This document shows positions 16,984 to 26,621 of a stretch of DNA of 48,880 bases, one piece after another. The notes beneath the pieces are model-generated. The model made no database searches. It saw only the letters and a list, made by a program, of their open reading frames with translations, and had not been told where the DNA came from. The translations under genes were made by a program, and so were the position numbers. Position 1 is the first letter of the stretch, and every line of letters starts with the position of its first letter. The stretch comes from Velocimicrobium porci (GTDB lineage Bacteria; Bacillota; Clostridia; Lachnospirales; Lachnospiraceae): contig NZ_VUMT01000019.1 of assembly GCF_009696045.1 (NCBI RefSeq), positions 1-48,880 of the forward strand, written 5' to 3'.

Positions 16984-17889
16984 TTAAACTGCTTTTGGAA
17001 CAAAACAATCATTTAACGCCTCTGCCAAAATCGAACTAATCTGACTGACAGCCTCATCCACATTTTTTGGAGTTACAAACATATTTTTCATCGCATGTGC
17101 ATTCAGCTCATCAAGAAATGACTGAATTTCCTGTTCTGAAAAACCCTGTCCTTCTAACATACTTTCCATTCTATCCTCAACAATCGTATCCGCATCGACA
17201 ACTGTAGGAACACCAATTGCAATAACAGGAATCCCAAGACTGTCTTTATTCAAAGCCTTTCGATTATTCCCAACACCAGATCCCGGACTAATTCCTGTAT
17301 CCGTAAGCTGAATTGTGCAATTCAGACGATTTACACTTCTAGCTGCAAGTGCATCAAGCACGATAATCAAATCTGGTCTGGTTTCCTCCACAATTCCCTT
17401 AATAATTTCTCTGGATTCCATACCCGTCTGAGCCATGACCCCGGGGGCTAAAGCACTCATTGTTTTCAAACCGTGCTTTTCCTTAAACTCCTGCCCAAAT
17501 TCCTTAATCAGATGTCTAGTAGTATACAACTCATCAATCACCTTGGGTCCCAAAGCGTCCGGAGTCACTTCCCGATTACCAAGCCCCACAATTAACACGG
17601 ATTTGTCCATAATACCACCAGCCAGCTCCTCCACATAATCTTTAATAGTTTTTACCAGCTCGTCATAATAACTTTCCAGCTTTTTTTCCAAAGCCCATGC
17701 CTCAATTGTAATATAGGTTCCAATTGGTTTTCCCATCACTTTGGCACCTTGCGCATCTTTAATTAAAACCTTCGTAATTTCCATCTGTTTTTCCTCATCT
17801 GTATTCTTCTCTAAAACAACTCCCTGAATCTCCTTATTATCCTCTGGTATACTCTCTCTCACCTCTAAAGCAAGGTCCGTACGTTTCAT
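16984..17889 (-). CDS. gpr: GPR endopeptidase (spore protease)
   Basis: The 301-residue protein begins MKRTDLALEVRES, near the usual GPR propeptide processing region, and has VLIVGLGNREVTPDALGPKV, ALAPGVMAQTGMESREI, IIVLDALAARSV, and TDTGISPGSGVGNNR. GPR degrades small acid-soluble spore proteins at germination. GAGGAG precedes the start. It sits between rpsT and spoIIP, all leftward, the typical order. Confidence 0.95.
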   Translation of the reverse strand: MKRTDLALEVRESIPEDNKEIQGVVLEKNTDEEKQMEITKVLIKDAQGAKVMGKPIGTYITIEAWALEKKLESYYDELVKTIKDYVEELAGGIMDKSVLIVGLGNREVTPDALGPKVIDELYTTRHLIKEFGQEFKEKHGLKTMSALAPGVMAQTGMESREIIKGIVEETRPDLIIVLDALAARSVNRLNCTIQLTDTGISPGSGVGNNRKALNKDSLGIPVIAIGVPTVVDADTIVEDRMESMLEGQGFSEQEIQSFLDELNAHAMKNMFVTPKNVDEAVSQISSILAEALNDCFVPKAV

Positions 17890-18037
17890 AAAAAAGACTC
17901 CTCTCGTTTTTTATTATAATTTCCAAAAAAAATAAGAATATGTACATAAGCCTTGCATTTATCAAAAACAATATACCAACAAGATTTTGAAAAATTTAGA
18001 TGACAATCAGAAATGGAAGTTTTTACTCTCTAAAAAG

Positions 18038-18069
18038 AAAAAAACCAGCTCACACCCAGCTGGTTTTTT
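18038..18069 (-). terminator. Terminator of rpsT
   Basis: CCAGCT (18045-18050) pairs with AGCTGG (18058-18063), with A and T runs outside, giving a symmetrical strong hairpin about 65 bases after the rpsT stop. Confidence 0.85.
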
Positions 18070-18133
18070 CTCACATTCTAAATCCGATAGCAGCAATATC
18101 GTTTTTAGAACCTATATTTAATTCTGTCTATTA

Positions 18134-18397
18134 TTAAGCAATTTTGTTTACAGCAACAGATAAACGTGAAATTTTTCTGGAAGCTGTATTTTTGTGGAAT
18201 ACACCTTTGCTTGTTGCTTTGCTGATTTCAACGATTGCATCGTGTAAAGCTGTTTCAGCAGCAGCTTTATCGTTAGCAGCAACAGCAGAATCCACTTTCT
18301 TAATTGCAGTCTTTACTTTAGATTTGATTGCTTTGTTTCTTTCAGCTCTTGTACGATTTACTAAAATTCTCTTTTTTGCAGATTTAATGTTTGCCAT
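18134..18397 (-). CDS. rpsT: Ribosomal protein S20
   Basis: The start at 18397 (MANIKSAKKR) has GGAGG 8 bases upstream. The 87-residue basic protein matches S20: ANIKSAKKRILVNRTRAERNKA, a helical middle with AANDKAAAE, and KGVFHKNTASRKISRLS. It binds 16S rRNA in the 30S subunit. It is the only gene on its transcript, with its own promoter and terminator. Confidence 0.97.
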   Translation of the reverse strand: MANIKSAKKRILVNRTRAERNKAIKSKVKTAIKKVDSAVAANDKAAAETALHDAIVEISKATSKGVFHKNTASRKISRLSVAVNKIA

Positions 18398-18494
18398 TGT
18401 GTACACCTCCAACTGTATAAATATGTTTTTTAATATTGTAACTGTTGCATAAGACCCGGAGACACGGAACGTTCTAATGCAAACATACTACTGT

Positions 18495-18523
18495 ATTTTA
18501 GCGTATTCATTTCTATCTGTCAA
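18495..18523 (-). promoter_or_regulatory. Promoter of rpsT
   Basis: On the minus strand TTGACA (18518-18523), 17-base spacer, TAAAAT (18495-18500). It implies a leader of about 90 bases before the ATG. Confidence 0.8.
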
Positions 18524-18591
18524 TACATATTATTATTTTTTGGTAAAATTTTTTTATTTTAAATCTGATTTTTAAGACGGTGTTAAAAAAC

Positions 18592-20682
18592 TTATTGCTC
18601 CTCCTCTATCTTAAATATTCGAATTGTTCTCTCCAATCGCTCTGCCTCATCGCCTAACACCATAGCAGTTCGATTAAGAGCTTCCACTGCTCCTAATTGA
18701 CTGCCACTTGTAGCATTAAGTTCTTCCATCGTAGCCGCTATCTGCTGTGCTGAACCGGATATATGTTCAATGTTCTGAAGCGTTTCATTTTTATTTTCCT
18801 GCATTCCATTAATATTATCTGCAATACATGATAAGTTGCTTGTCAATTTTCCGACATATTGATCAATATTTTCAAATACAGATTTTGTACTTCCCAATGC
18901 CTCTTCTTGTGTTGCAACAATCTCATTGGCAGATTTTGCGGTCTTTACTGTTTTTTCCGATTGCAATTGTATTCTCACAAGTATTTTTACAATCTCAGAA
19001 GCTGCCGTAGCAGAACCAGCTGCCAATTTTCGAATCTCATCCGCTACAACGGCAAAACCTTTTCCTGCCTCTCCGGCTCTTGCAGCTTCAATAGACGCAT
19101 TTAATGATAACAGATTTGTCTGGTCTGCTATATCATTTATGCTTGCTACAATTCCTTCAATTGTTTTTGTTTCATTTACGAGATTTTCAATATCTTTTAC
19201 GATTCCTTGTGTAACTTCCGTAGTATCTTTTACTTTTGTTTCCAATATTGTCATCATATCTCGTCCGTTTACTGTAATTTCTTTTGTCTGATCTGCTATA
19301 TCTGCAATTTCATTTGCGCTTTCCGATACAATTCCAATCTGATTTGATAATTCATTCATTTTATCTAAGCAATGCTCGGAATCTTTTGCCTGAACGATAA
19401 CAGATTCTTCAATATCCCCAATCGCCTGTTTGATTTCTTTTGTCGAAGTTAACACAATCTCTGAATTTTCTGTTACATCCTGTGCCGCATTGGTTACCTG
19501 CCGTCCAACTCCTGTTACCTTATAAATCAAATCACACATACTGCTTAACATATTCATAATTCCTGCCATCAATTGACGGAATTCATCGTGTCGTTTTGTT
19601 TTTAATTCAACTGTTAAATCTCCCTTTGACGCTATTTTTAATCCTTTATTTACTCTTCGGATTGTTTTTGCCATTCCTCTTGCTATAATTGTTCCAACAA
19701 ATATTGCTATAAAGCTTGCAATTAATACTAATATGATTGTAATTACCTTTACTTCATTACTTTCTTTTAGTATAACTTCTTTTGGTATCAATGAGCATAC
19801 CATCGCATTATAGCCTTCTGTTTTTACATATGTAAATAAATATTTTTTGTTATTTACCGTAACATATTTTACATCTTTTTCTTTTTCAGAATCCCATGCA
19901 CTTTTTACAAATTCACTTTCAGAAAATGAAAATTTTGTTTTCATTTCTTTAGGAAAAATTTCTTTTCCATCCTTTGTAATAAAGCCTATCACACTTTGCT
20001 TTCCCAGATTTGTTTCACCTAAAATATTTTGTACCGTCTCTAAATTAACATCAAATATCAAATATCCACATTTCTGATTTGTTGCACTTAATATGTCTTT
20101 TATTAACGAAATCGAATAATTATAACGGTTCGTATCTATCTTTCCATCAATAGAGCTATGATTACCAACCCAATATTCTAATCCTCCTGAATTTTTAAAT
20201 GCTTCACATTCTGCCGAATTTATAAACTCATTTTTTCCCGCTCCAAATATATCCGCTTTTGATGTAGAAGAAATACTTTTTACATCTTTTGTTCCTATTA
20301 AATGACCGGAACTTAAAAGATTACTGGAAACGACAGAAGCATACAGACGATTGTAACAATCGTTATACGCCTTCTGTTCTTCCGCTTCTTTTCCTATATA
20401 AGCTCCTGAAAAATAATTTTGGATCTGTTTGTCTGCCAGTAACATGGAAGCTTGCGATGAAATCATCTGAAATCCCATCTCAAAATAGCCGTTTACAGTA
20501 TTAATACTATTCAATGTCGATTCTTCATAATGTGCCGTATTGTTTTCTGCCGCCCTCTTGTAAGAAAACCATCCCAAAACTAAAATAAATATTACCGGTA
20601 TCATTACTGCACCAATTAATTTTAATCGAATTCCACTAATCTCCCATACAACTTTGGTTTTTTTCTCCTCATTTGCACTCAT
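18592..20682 (-). CDS. Methyl-accepting chemotaxis protein
   Basis: The 696-residue receptor has a membrane segment at about 24-45, an extracellular dCache-like ligand domain (about 46-310), a second membrane segment near 310-333, HAMP, and a long signalling coiled coil. The hairpin tip reads [37 protein letters not shown], the contact site for CheA and CheW. The ligand is unknown. No che genes sit next to it. A possible sigma-D type promoter was looked for but not convincing. An AAGGAG site precedes the start. Confidence 0.95.
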   Translation of the reverse strand: MSANEEKKTKVVWEISGIRLKLIGAVMIPVIFILVLGWFSYKRAAENNTAHYEESTLNSINTVNGYFEMGFQMISSQASMLLADKQIQNYFSGAYIGKEAEEQKAYNDCYNRLYASVVSSNLLSSGHLIGTKDVKSISSTSKADIFGAGKNEFINSAECEAFKNSGGLEYWVGNHSSIDGKIDTNRYNYSISLIKDILSATNQKCGYLIFDVNLETVQNILGETNLGKQSVIGFITKDGKEIFPKEMKTKFSFSESEFVKSAWDSEKEKDVKYVTVNNKKYLFTYVKTEGYNAMVCSLIPKEVILKESNEVKVITIILVLIASFIAIFVGTIIARGMAKTIRRVNKGLKIASKGDLTVELKTKRHDEFRQLMAGIMNMLSSMCDLIYKVTGVGRQVTNAAQDVTENSEIVLTSTKEIKQAIGDIEESVIVQAKDSEHCLDKMNELSNQIGIVSESANEIADIADQTKEITVNGRDMMTILETKVKDTTEVTQGIVKDIENLVNETKTIEGIVASINDIADQTNLLSLNASIEAARAGEAGKGFAVVADEIRKLAAGSATAASEIVKILVRIQLQSEKTVKTAKSANEIVATQEEALGSTKSVFENIDQYVGKLTSNLSCIADNINGMQENKNETLQNIEHISGSAQQIAATMEELNATSGSQLGAVEALNRTAMVLGDEAERLERTIRIFKIEEEQ

Positions 20683-20891
20683 AAGCTATACTCCTTTATA
20701 CTAATATTATTACTTCCACTTTACCCATTTTTGTAATCTTATACTACTATTTCTTTTTTTTATTGTCTACCAATTTCGTTATTTTGAACAAGTATTTACA
20801 AAAAAAAACAATATTATTCTTACAAAATAACATTTCTTTTTTTCTGAAAACATGTTATTCTAGTGATAATATTTGAAAAGTGAGGTTTATT

Positions 20892-22067
20892 ATGAATCTA
20901 AACAAAAAAAATGTTAATAAAATCCGTGGTTTAATTCTGTTTGCCATTTTATTATTTGTAATGGCACAAAACATTACTTCTATTTTTGATTTTGTCATGA
21001 CAATTATCGGGCTTATTTTCCCTTTTATTCTTGGTGCATGTATTGCTTTCATTTTAAATGTTCCAATGAAAGCAATTGAAACAACATTATTTCGAAAAAA
21101 TGATTCAGGCAAACTAGTTTATAAATTTAAACGGCCAATCAGCCTTGTTCTTTCCATTCTGCTTGTGATTGGAATTGTTTTTATTGTGCTCTTTATCGTT
21201 TTGCCGGAACTTGGACAGACTTTTTTATCATTAAGTTACAGTATCCCTACATTTTGGGAACAATCCGTGGTTTGGCTGGAAGACATTTTTAAACAATACC
21301 CACAGATTTCAAAACAGTTAACATCCATCCATTTCGATTGGGAAAATATTGTTAAAACAACATTTAGTTTTCTCCAAACCGGAGCCGGCAATGTTTTAAA
21401 TTCTACCTTTAATGTTGCTTCAAGTATTGTAAGCGGTTTAACGACATTTTTTATCGGATTTGTATTTTCTCTTTATATTTTGCTTCAAAAAGAACAGTTG
21501 GGACGCCAATTTTCTATGGTGCTTTCTGCTTTCTTCTCTGAAAAAGTTGTAAAACAAATCAATAAAATATGTCATCTCACCTACACTACATTTTCTAATT
21601 TTCTGTCAGGACAATGTATTGAAGCTGTTATATTAGGATTTATGTTTTTTGTCAGCATGACAATATTACGTTTTCCATACGCTCTATTGGTTGGAGTTCT
21701 TATTGCATTTACAGCATTAATCCCGATTTTTGGAGCTTTTATTGGCTGTACAGTTGGAGTTTTCCTAATCTTTATGGTAAGTCCAATCAAGGCACTTTGG
21801 TTCCTAATTTTGTTCTTTATATTACAGCAAATTGAGGGTAACCTTATTTATCCTCATGTTGTCGGGGGGTCGGTTGGTCTTCCTTCCATCTGGGTTCTGG
21901 CAGCCGTTACGATTGGTGGAAGTACATTTGGTATTGTTGGCATGCTGGTATTTATTCCTTTGACTTCTGTTTTATATAATCTATTTCGTGAATATGTTTA
22001 TAACCGCCTTCATGCTCGTAAACTGACCTTTATTGAAAATAGCAATCATAACAATACCGCGAAATAA
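20892..22067 (+). CDS. AI-2E-family permease (UPF0118)
   Basis: The ATG at 20892 follows GTGAGG. The longer GTG start at 20880 overlaps that site. The 391-residue membrane protein has about eight hydrophobic segments and family motifs: a central long extracytoplasmic/helical part, TFFIGFVFSLYILLQKE, FIPLTSVLYNLFREYVY, QIEGNLIYPHVVGGSVGLPSIWVLAAVTIGGSTFGIVGM. Members have been linked to AI-2 export, Na+(Li+)/H+ exchange and sporulation (YtvI), so transport substrate is open. It is a lone rightward gene, converging on the antiporter gene. Confidence 0.9.
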   Translation: MNLNKKNVNKIRGLILFAILLFVMAQNITSIFDFVMTIIGLIFPFILGACIAFILNVPMKAIETTLFRKNDSGKLVYKFKRPISLVLSILLVIGIVFIVLFIVLPELGQTFLSLSYSIPTFWEQSVVWLEDIFKQYPQISKQLTSIHFDWENIVKTTFSFLQTGAGNVLNSTFNVASSIVSGLTTFFIGFVFSLYILLQKEQLGRQFSMVLSAFFSEKVVKQINKICHLTYTTFSNFLSGQCIEAVILGFMFFVSMTILRFPYALLVGVLIAFTALIPIFGAFIGCTVGVFLIFMVSPIKALWFLILFFILQQIEGNLIYPHVVGGSVGLPSIWVLAAVTIGGSTFGIVGMLVFIPLTSVLYNLFREYVYNRLHARKLTFIENSNHNNTAK

Positions 22068-22108
22068 ATATACTATACGCAGCTGCTGTTTTCCCACTAA
22101 TCATAATG

Positions 22109-23326
22109 CTACTCTTTGATTTCTCCTGCCCATTTGAACGCGAATTTTGCTACGATAACTGCAATAACTTCATTAATAATCGCTGCCGCAACGATTGTTC
22201 CTGATACAATAGACGCAAGAAAAGCATCAATCGCAGTTAAAGATGTTACAGCTATTCCCGTAAACACCAAAGACACACCCGAGTGAGGCAACAACGTAAA
22301 TCCGAGATATTTTGTAACTGTAGGCTCAGCTTTTGTCAATTTACCGCCCAAGTATGCACCACCGATTTTTCCGACAGCTCTTGAAAGAATATAAATGACC
22401 GTGAAAAGTCCTGCACCGGCTATCAATCGGTAATCAAGAGGCATACCTAGATTCACAATAACAATAATGAGCGACAGATTCAGCAACGGGTTATATAGCT
22501 TTAAAGTATCTTTGAGTTCTTTTTCAGGCAGGACATTTGCAACTGTAGCACTAAATGCCATGCCAATCAATAAATAATTCAAGCTAAATGAATGAAAAAC
22601 ATAATAATCAATCAACAAACCACAAAGTGTTGATATACAGAGGAAAACCAACAGTAATACCAATCGGAGATAGTTGTTGTTTGACCTTTTCATCAAAAAA
22701 GAAGCACAAAATCCTGTCAAAATTCCAATGACAAACGGTAGAAAAACAATACCTGCAATAGCAAAAGGAGAAACAGAGGTACTTCCATTTATTCCACTTA
22801 CAATAGAAATGACTGTAAAGAAAACAATAACACCAATAATATCATCAATTGCAGCAAGTGGAAGCAATGTTTTCGTAACAGGACCATTTGTGTGATATTC
22901 ATTAACAATAGATAAAGCCGGTGCAGGAGCGGTTGCTAATGCGATACCTCCAAAAACAAACGCTAAATAAACCGGAATATCAATTACTAGAAACACAACA
23001 AAAAAAGCGGCAGTTACAAATAAAAATGTTCCTATCGACTGAACAAAAGTAATACCAATAATTTGCTTGCCTGAATTTGCAATCTTTTTGAAAATGATTT
23101 CGCGACCAATCATTACGCCTGCAAAACATTCAAAAATTTTTATAAAAATCTTATACTGCAATGTGTTTGTAATATCCAAAGTTACAACTTTGGCCAGATA
23201 TGGTCCGAAAACAATACCTTCTATTAACCAACCAAGAATGGCAGGCAACTTTAATTTTGAAATTAATTTACCACAAACAAAAGCAACACAAATTATTGCA
23301 AAAATGCGAAGCGACCCTATAATCAT
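22109..23326 (-). CDS. CPA2-type cation:proton antiporter
   Basis: The 405-residue protein has about 12 membrane segments. It shows LPAILGWLIEGIVFGP near the start and the paired aspartates in LLPLAAIDDIIGVIVFF, the conserved acidic site of Kef/NapA-like exchangers. There is no C-terminal RCK/TrkA regulatory domain. It probably exchanges Na+ or K+ for protons. Its ATG overlaps the TetR stop (ATGA), so it is under the upstream regulator's operon control. Confidence 0.88.
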   Translation of the reverse strand: MIIGSLRIFAIICVAFVCGKLISKLKLPAILGWLIEGIVFGPYLAKVVTLDITNTLQYKIFIKIFECFAGVMIGREIIFKKIANSGKQIIGITFVQSIGTFLFVTAAFFVVFLVIDIPVYLAFVFGGIALATAPAPALSIVNEYHTNGPVTKTLLPLAAIDDIIGVIVFFTVISIVSGINGSTSVSPFAIAGIVFLPFVIGILTGFCASFLMKRSNNNYLRLVLLLVFLCISTLCGLLIDYYVFHSFSLNYLLIGMAFSATVANVLPEKELKDTLKLYNPLLNLSLIIVIVNLGMPLDYRLIAGAGLFTVIYILSRAVGKIGGAYLGGKLTKAEPTVTKYLGFTLLPHSGVSLVFTGIAVTSLTAIDAFLASIVSGTIVAAAIINEVIAVIVAKFAFKWAGEIKE

Positions 23327-23811
23327 ATTAATTGCACCAACCTCTCTATTACTGCATCGGGATTGAACCGTTCATTACAAAGCTTTTCAAATGAACCATC
23401 AACGATAATTCGAAGCGTTTCCATCTTTTGTTCCGAAGTTCCATCGCCAAAAGATGTTGAAATTATTTCCCAAAGAATGTCATTTTGTTCTGTCGTATAA
23501 GAATATATTGCCTCATTCAACTTATACTTATTAAAAATGTCTCTTCGTATCATTGTCTTTGAATCAAAATAGAGATGAAGCAAATCCAAATAAACGGATG
23601 GAACATTACTATTTATCAACATTTCTGCTTTCATCTTTGCTTCGGTATAATACTTTTCATATAAGGCCAACGCAAGTGCCTCTTTGTCCGGGAAAAATTT
23701 ATAGACCGTTTTCTTTGAAATTTTCAGTTTGTTGGCTAATGTGTCTATCGAAAATTTCAATCCTTCTTGCCGTAAGCTTTCAATGGAGGCAAGGATTATT
23801 TCGTCTTTCAT
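23323..23811 (-). CDS. TetR-family transcriptional regulator
   Basis: The start shown (MKDEIILASIESLRQEG) follows AGGAG 14 bases upstream. In-frame ATGs at 23844 and 23874 are possible and would add up to 21 residues. The HTH is typical TetR: FSIDTLANKLKISKKTVYKFFPDKEALALALYEKYY. The C-terminal ligand domain is undescribed. It overlaps the antiporter gene by 4 bases and palindromes sit over its own start region, suggesting self-repression and control of the antiporter by an unknown signal. Confidence 0.85.
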   Translation of the reverse strand: MKDEIILASIESLRQEGLKFSIDTLANKLKISKKTVYKFFPDKEALALALYEKYYTEAKMKAEMLINSNVPSVYLDLLHLYFDSKTMIRRDIFNKYKLNEAIYSYTTEQNDILWEIISTSFGDGTSEQKMETLRIIVDGSFEKLCNERFNPDAVIERLVQLI

Positions 23812-23813
23812 AG

Positions 23814-23843
23814 TGGAAACAAAAACTCCTTTTTTTGTTTCCA
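23814..23843. promoter_or_regulatory. Palindrome over the tetR ribosome binding site
   Basis: TGGAAACAAAAA (23814-23825) and TTTTTGTTTCCA (23832-23843) form 12-bp inverted arms separated by 6 bases that include the SD site. It is a likely TetR operator or a translational hairpin. Confidence 0.55.
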
Positions 23844-23859
23844 TCATACCCGTTTCCAT

Positions 23860-23876
23860 TTTTGTTGTCAACAAAA
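23860..23876. promoter_or_regulatory. Second palindrome upstream of tetR
   Basis: TTTTGTTG (23860-23867), one central base, CAACAAAA (23869-23876). The shape fits a TetR operator and shares TTTTTGTT-type half-sites with the palindrome at 23814-23843. Confidence 0.5.
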
Positions 23877-23959
23877 TAAATGTAATAATTTTGTAAAATA
23901 AGTATGAATTTTTTGTACACCTCTATACATATACTGCAAAATAAAATTGATACATTCAA

Positions 23960-26122
23960 TCAGTCCAATTTAATATTTGCCAATGCTTTCATAAAACCAT
24001 CATTAATTGGCTCTTTTGCTTCTTTTTTCTGTTTTTCCATATAATTTCTTATATCCTTTTTGGAAACTCCTCCACCTTCGTTTTTGCGACGTTCTTCAAA
24101 CGCTTTTTTCCGCTCCTTATGTCCACATTCACATACAAAAGTCTGCTTTTCTCCCTGTCCAACCAATTCCATTTTTTTATGACATACCGGACACCTCGCA
24201 TTCGTCAAGCGTGAAATTGTTTCACGATAACCACACCCTCTATCCTGACACACTAGTTTTTTACTGTTTTTCCCATTCACTAACAGCATACGTTTTCCAC
24301 AATTTGGACATTTTTTATTTGTCAAATTGTCATAACGGAATGTTCCTTCACTATTCTTTATTTCTTCTAAAATCGAAATCGTATACTGTTTTATTTCATT
24401 CATAAATTGTTCCTGTTTCATTTTTCCTTTTGAAATCTTTGCCAATTTCATTTCCCAGTCTGCAGTAAGCTCCGGCTGTTTTAATTCTTGCGGAACAAAT
24501 GTTAATAATTGTTTTCCTTTCGAAGTAATGTGAATATCTTTTCCTTTTTTTTCTAATAACCCATTATAAAATAATTTTTCAATAATATCCGCTCTAGTTG
24601 CTACAGTTCCTAATCCACCAGTTTCATCTAATGTTTTTTTCGCTTGCTGATTATTTGTTTCCATATAATGAACTGGATTCTCCATCGCAGACAAAAGCGT
24701 TGCCTCGTTAAAATACTGTGGCGGCTCTGTCTTTCCTTTTGTCATTGTGATATTGCAAGCCAAAAATTGCTCTCCTTTTCTTATTCCTTCCTCTTTTATC
24801 GTTTCCTCCGTTTCACCCTCGTATACTTCTTTCCATCCCTGTTTTAGCACTCTGTTTTTGCTCTCAAAAAACTCTTCTCCCTCAATTGTAACAACTGCTT
24901 TTTGTTCCTCATACTCATACGCAGGGCACATAACAGCTAAAAATCGCTTCACTACTAAATCATAAATTTTTCTCTCTTCTAATGTCATATCTTCTAAACG
25001 TACAAATTCTTCTGTTGGAATAATTGCATGATGATCCGATACTTTTGCATCATTAATAAAATTTTTATTTCCCAATACCGGCTGTTTTAATAGTCTTGCT
25101 GCAATTTTTTTATAAGGTCCTATATTAATTGCCCGAAGCCTTTCTTTCAACGTGTCTTCTACATCTTTTGTTAAATAACGTGAATCTGTTCTCGGATAAG
25201 TCAATACTTTATAATTCTCATATAATCTCTGCATAATATTTAAGGTTTCCTTTGCAGAAAAATTATATTTACGATTTGCGTCTCTTTGTAGCTCGGTTAA
25301 ATCATATAAAAGCGGTGGTTCTGTCTTTTTACTTTTCTTTTCCAGACTGGTAACAATTCCTTCCTTTCCATCTAATTTTTTTTGAAGCTCTTCTATTTTT
25401 TCTTTATGAAACGATCTTGAAGACTTATTGTTCCGGCTTCTCCATGTAAACGTCATTCCATTTACCCGCATAGAAAGCCCGTAATAATCTTTTGGAACAA
25501 AATTTTTTATCTCTTCTTCCCGTTTTGCAATGATTGAAAGTGTAGGTGTCTGAACTCTTCCACAGGATAATGATGCATTATATTTGCAAGTTAACGCTCT
25601 AGTCGCATTAATTCCAACAAGCCAGTCAGCCTTTGCACGACTCATTGCAGCATAATATAAATTATCATATTCGTGTCCGTCTTTTAAATTTTTAAACCCT
25701 TCCCTTATTGCTTTATCGGTAACCGAAGAAATCCACAAACGCTTTATCGGTTTCTTATTCCCAATTTTAGTTAAAATAAGGCGGGCAACCAATTCACCTT
25801 CTCTCCCTGCATCTGTTGCAATAATTATATCCTTTACATCTTTTCGTAAAAGAAGCTTTTTCACAGTTTGAAATTGTTTTCCTGTCTGTTTTAGCACCTC
25901 CAATTTCCATGGTTTTGGCATCATCGGAAGGGTTTCTAGTTTCCACTCCCTATATTCTTTTCCATAACTTTCCGGATCCGCCAATGATACAAGATGTCCC
26001 ATCGCCCATGTCACAACATATTGGCTTCCCTCCATATATCCATTTTCTTTTTTCTTACACTGAAGAACTCTTGCTATATCTCTTCCTACCGAAGGTTTTT
26101 CAGCTATAACAATTGATTTCAT
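23960..26122 (-). CDS. topB: DNA topoisomerase III (TopB)
   Basis: The start at 26122 (MKSIVIAEKPSVGRDIA) is preferred over 26131, whose GGAG is only 2 bases upstream. The 720-residue type IA topoisomerase has the Toprim domain (IVIAEKPSVG, TDAGREGELVARLI), the catalytic tyrosine in LTYPRTDSRYL, and SCGRVQTPTL. Two C-terminal zinc-ribbon-like repeats follow (CPNCGKRM...CQDRGCGY and CPVCHKKM...CECGHKERKK). It is a chromosome-type TopB for decatenation or relaxation of negative supercoils. Such genes also occur on mobile elements, but no transfer genes are nearby. Confidence 0.95.
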   Translation of the reverse strand: MKSIVIAEKPSVGRDIARVLQCKKKENGYMEGSQYVVTWAMGHLVSLADPESYGKEYREWKLETLPMMPKPWKLEVLKQTGKQFQTVKKLLLRKDVKDIIIATDAGREGELVARLILTKIGNKKPIKRLWISSVTDKAIREGFKNLKDGHEYDNLYYAAMSRAKADWLVGINATRALTCKYNASLSCGRVQTPTLSIIAKREEEIKNFVPKDYYGLSMRVNGMTFTWRSRNNKSSRSFHKEKIEELQKKLDGKEGIVTSLEKKSKKTEPPLLYDLTELQRDANRKYNFSAKETLNIMQRLYENYKVLTYPRTDSRYLTKDVEDTLKERLRAINIGPYKKIAARLLKQPVLGNKNFINDAKVSDHHAIIPTEEFVRLEDMTLEERKIYDLVVKRFLAVMCPAYEYEEQKAVVTIEGEEFFESKNRVLKQGWKEVYEGETEETIKEEGIRKGEQFLACNITMTKGKTEPPQYFNEATLLSAMENPVHYMETNNQQAKKTLDETGGLGTVATRADIIEKLFYNGLLEKKGKDIHITSKGKQLLTFVPQELKQPELTADWEMKLAKISKGKMKQEQFMNEIKQYTISILEEIKNSEGTFRYDNLTNKKCPNCGKRMLLVNGKNSKKLVCQDRGCGYRETISRLTNARCPVCHKKMELVGQGEKQTFVCECGHKERKKAFEERRKNEGGGVSKKDIRNYMEKQKKEAKEPINDGFMKALANIKLD

Positions 26123-26333
26123 ACTAAACATTTCTCCTTTTTATTATCCTATTTATTTCTTTTATTCCTCATTGTTCCGCACACTTAACTTTCATTATAA
26201 TATACTTAAAATCAATAGAAAAGAGATTTCGTTACTATTTCTAGTAGCAATCTCTTCCGTTTTGTGCTAAAATATCACAAAATCAAAAATTTGCAAAGTT
26301 ACTTTTATAATAAAAATAAAAGGAGGGTCTTTC

Positions 26334-26456
26334 ATGGCAAAGTCAAAACGCAGTGCAAAAAAAGCAGCAAAAAAATCAATTTTAAAACCAGAAGTCTTTC
26401 TTCAATTTGCCGGTAACGAATATAATGATACAGAACAGGGAAAACTAGACTTATAA
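26334..26456 (+). CDS. Small basic ORF, possible truncated DUF6465-like protein
   Basis: AGGAGGG precedes ATG 26334 by 7 bases. The 40-codon product has a lysine/alanine-rich N-terminus (MAKSKRSAKKAAKKSILK) followed by EVFLQFAGNEYNDTEQGKLDL. The EVFLQFAGNEY element recalls the start of a longer Lachnospiraceae family (DUF6465, from memory), which continues well past this stop. So this may be a shortened version or a real small protein. A strong terminator follows at once. Missed by length-filtered gene callers. Confidence 0.55.
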   Translation: MAKSKRSAKKAAKKSILKPEVFLQFAGNEYNDTEQGKLDL

Positions 26457-26462
26457 CAAGAC

Positions 26463-26501
26463 AAAAAGACGATTTGAACCTTCTATTCAAATCGTCTTTT
26501 T
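26463..26501. terminator. Bidirectional terminator between small ORF and tRNA-Ser
   Basis: A 16-bp perfect stem has arms AAAAAGACGATTTGAA (26463-26478) and TTCAAATCGTCTTTTT (26486-26501). Confidence 0.9.
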
Positions 26502-26507
26502 CTCAAA

Positions 26508-26592
26508 CGGAGAGCATGGGATTCGAACCCACGGAACATTGCTGTTCACCGGTTTTCGAGACCGACTCCTTAAGCCACTCGGACAACTCTCC
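26508..26592 (-). tRNA. tRNA-Ser(CGA)
   Basis: The reverse strand folds as a class II tRNA. Acceptor GGAGAGT pairs with GCTCTCC with discriminator G. The anticodon stem TCGGT/ACCGG encloses CTCGAAA, giving CGA. The variable arm is GAAC/GTTC, and the T arm has GGTTCGAATCC. It reads UCG codons. Confidence 0.92.
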
Positions 26593-26621
26593 AAACTTGT
26601 TATACAAATATAATTATAATT

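Noticed and set aside
18859-19291. Long plus-strand open frames opposite the chemoreceptor
   Set aside because: They are mirror frames of a well-supported coding sequence and lack ribosome binding sites or family motifs.
20826-20859. AATAACAT ... ATGTTATT inverted repeat before the AI-2E permease
   Set aside because: The arms are short, AT-rich and 18 bases apart. I would not call an operator from this alone.
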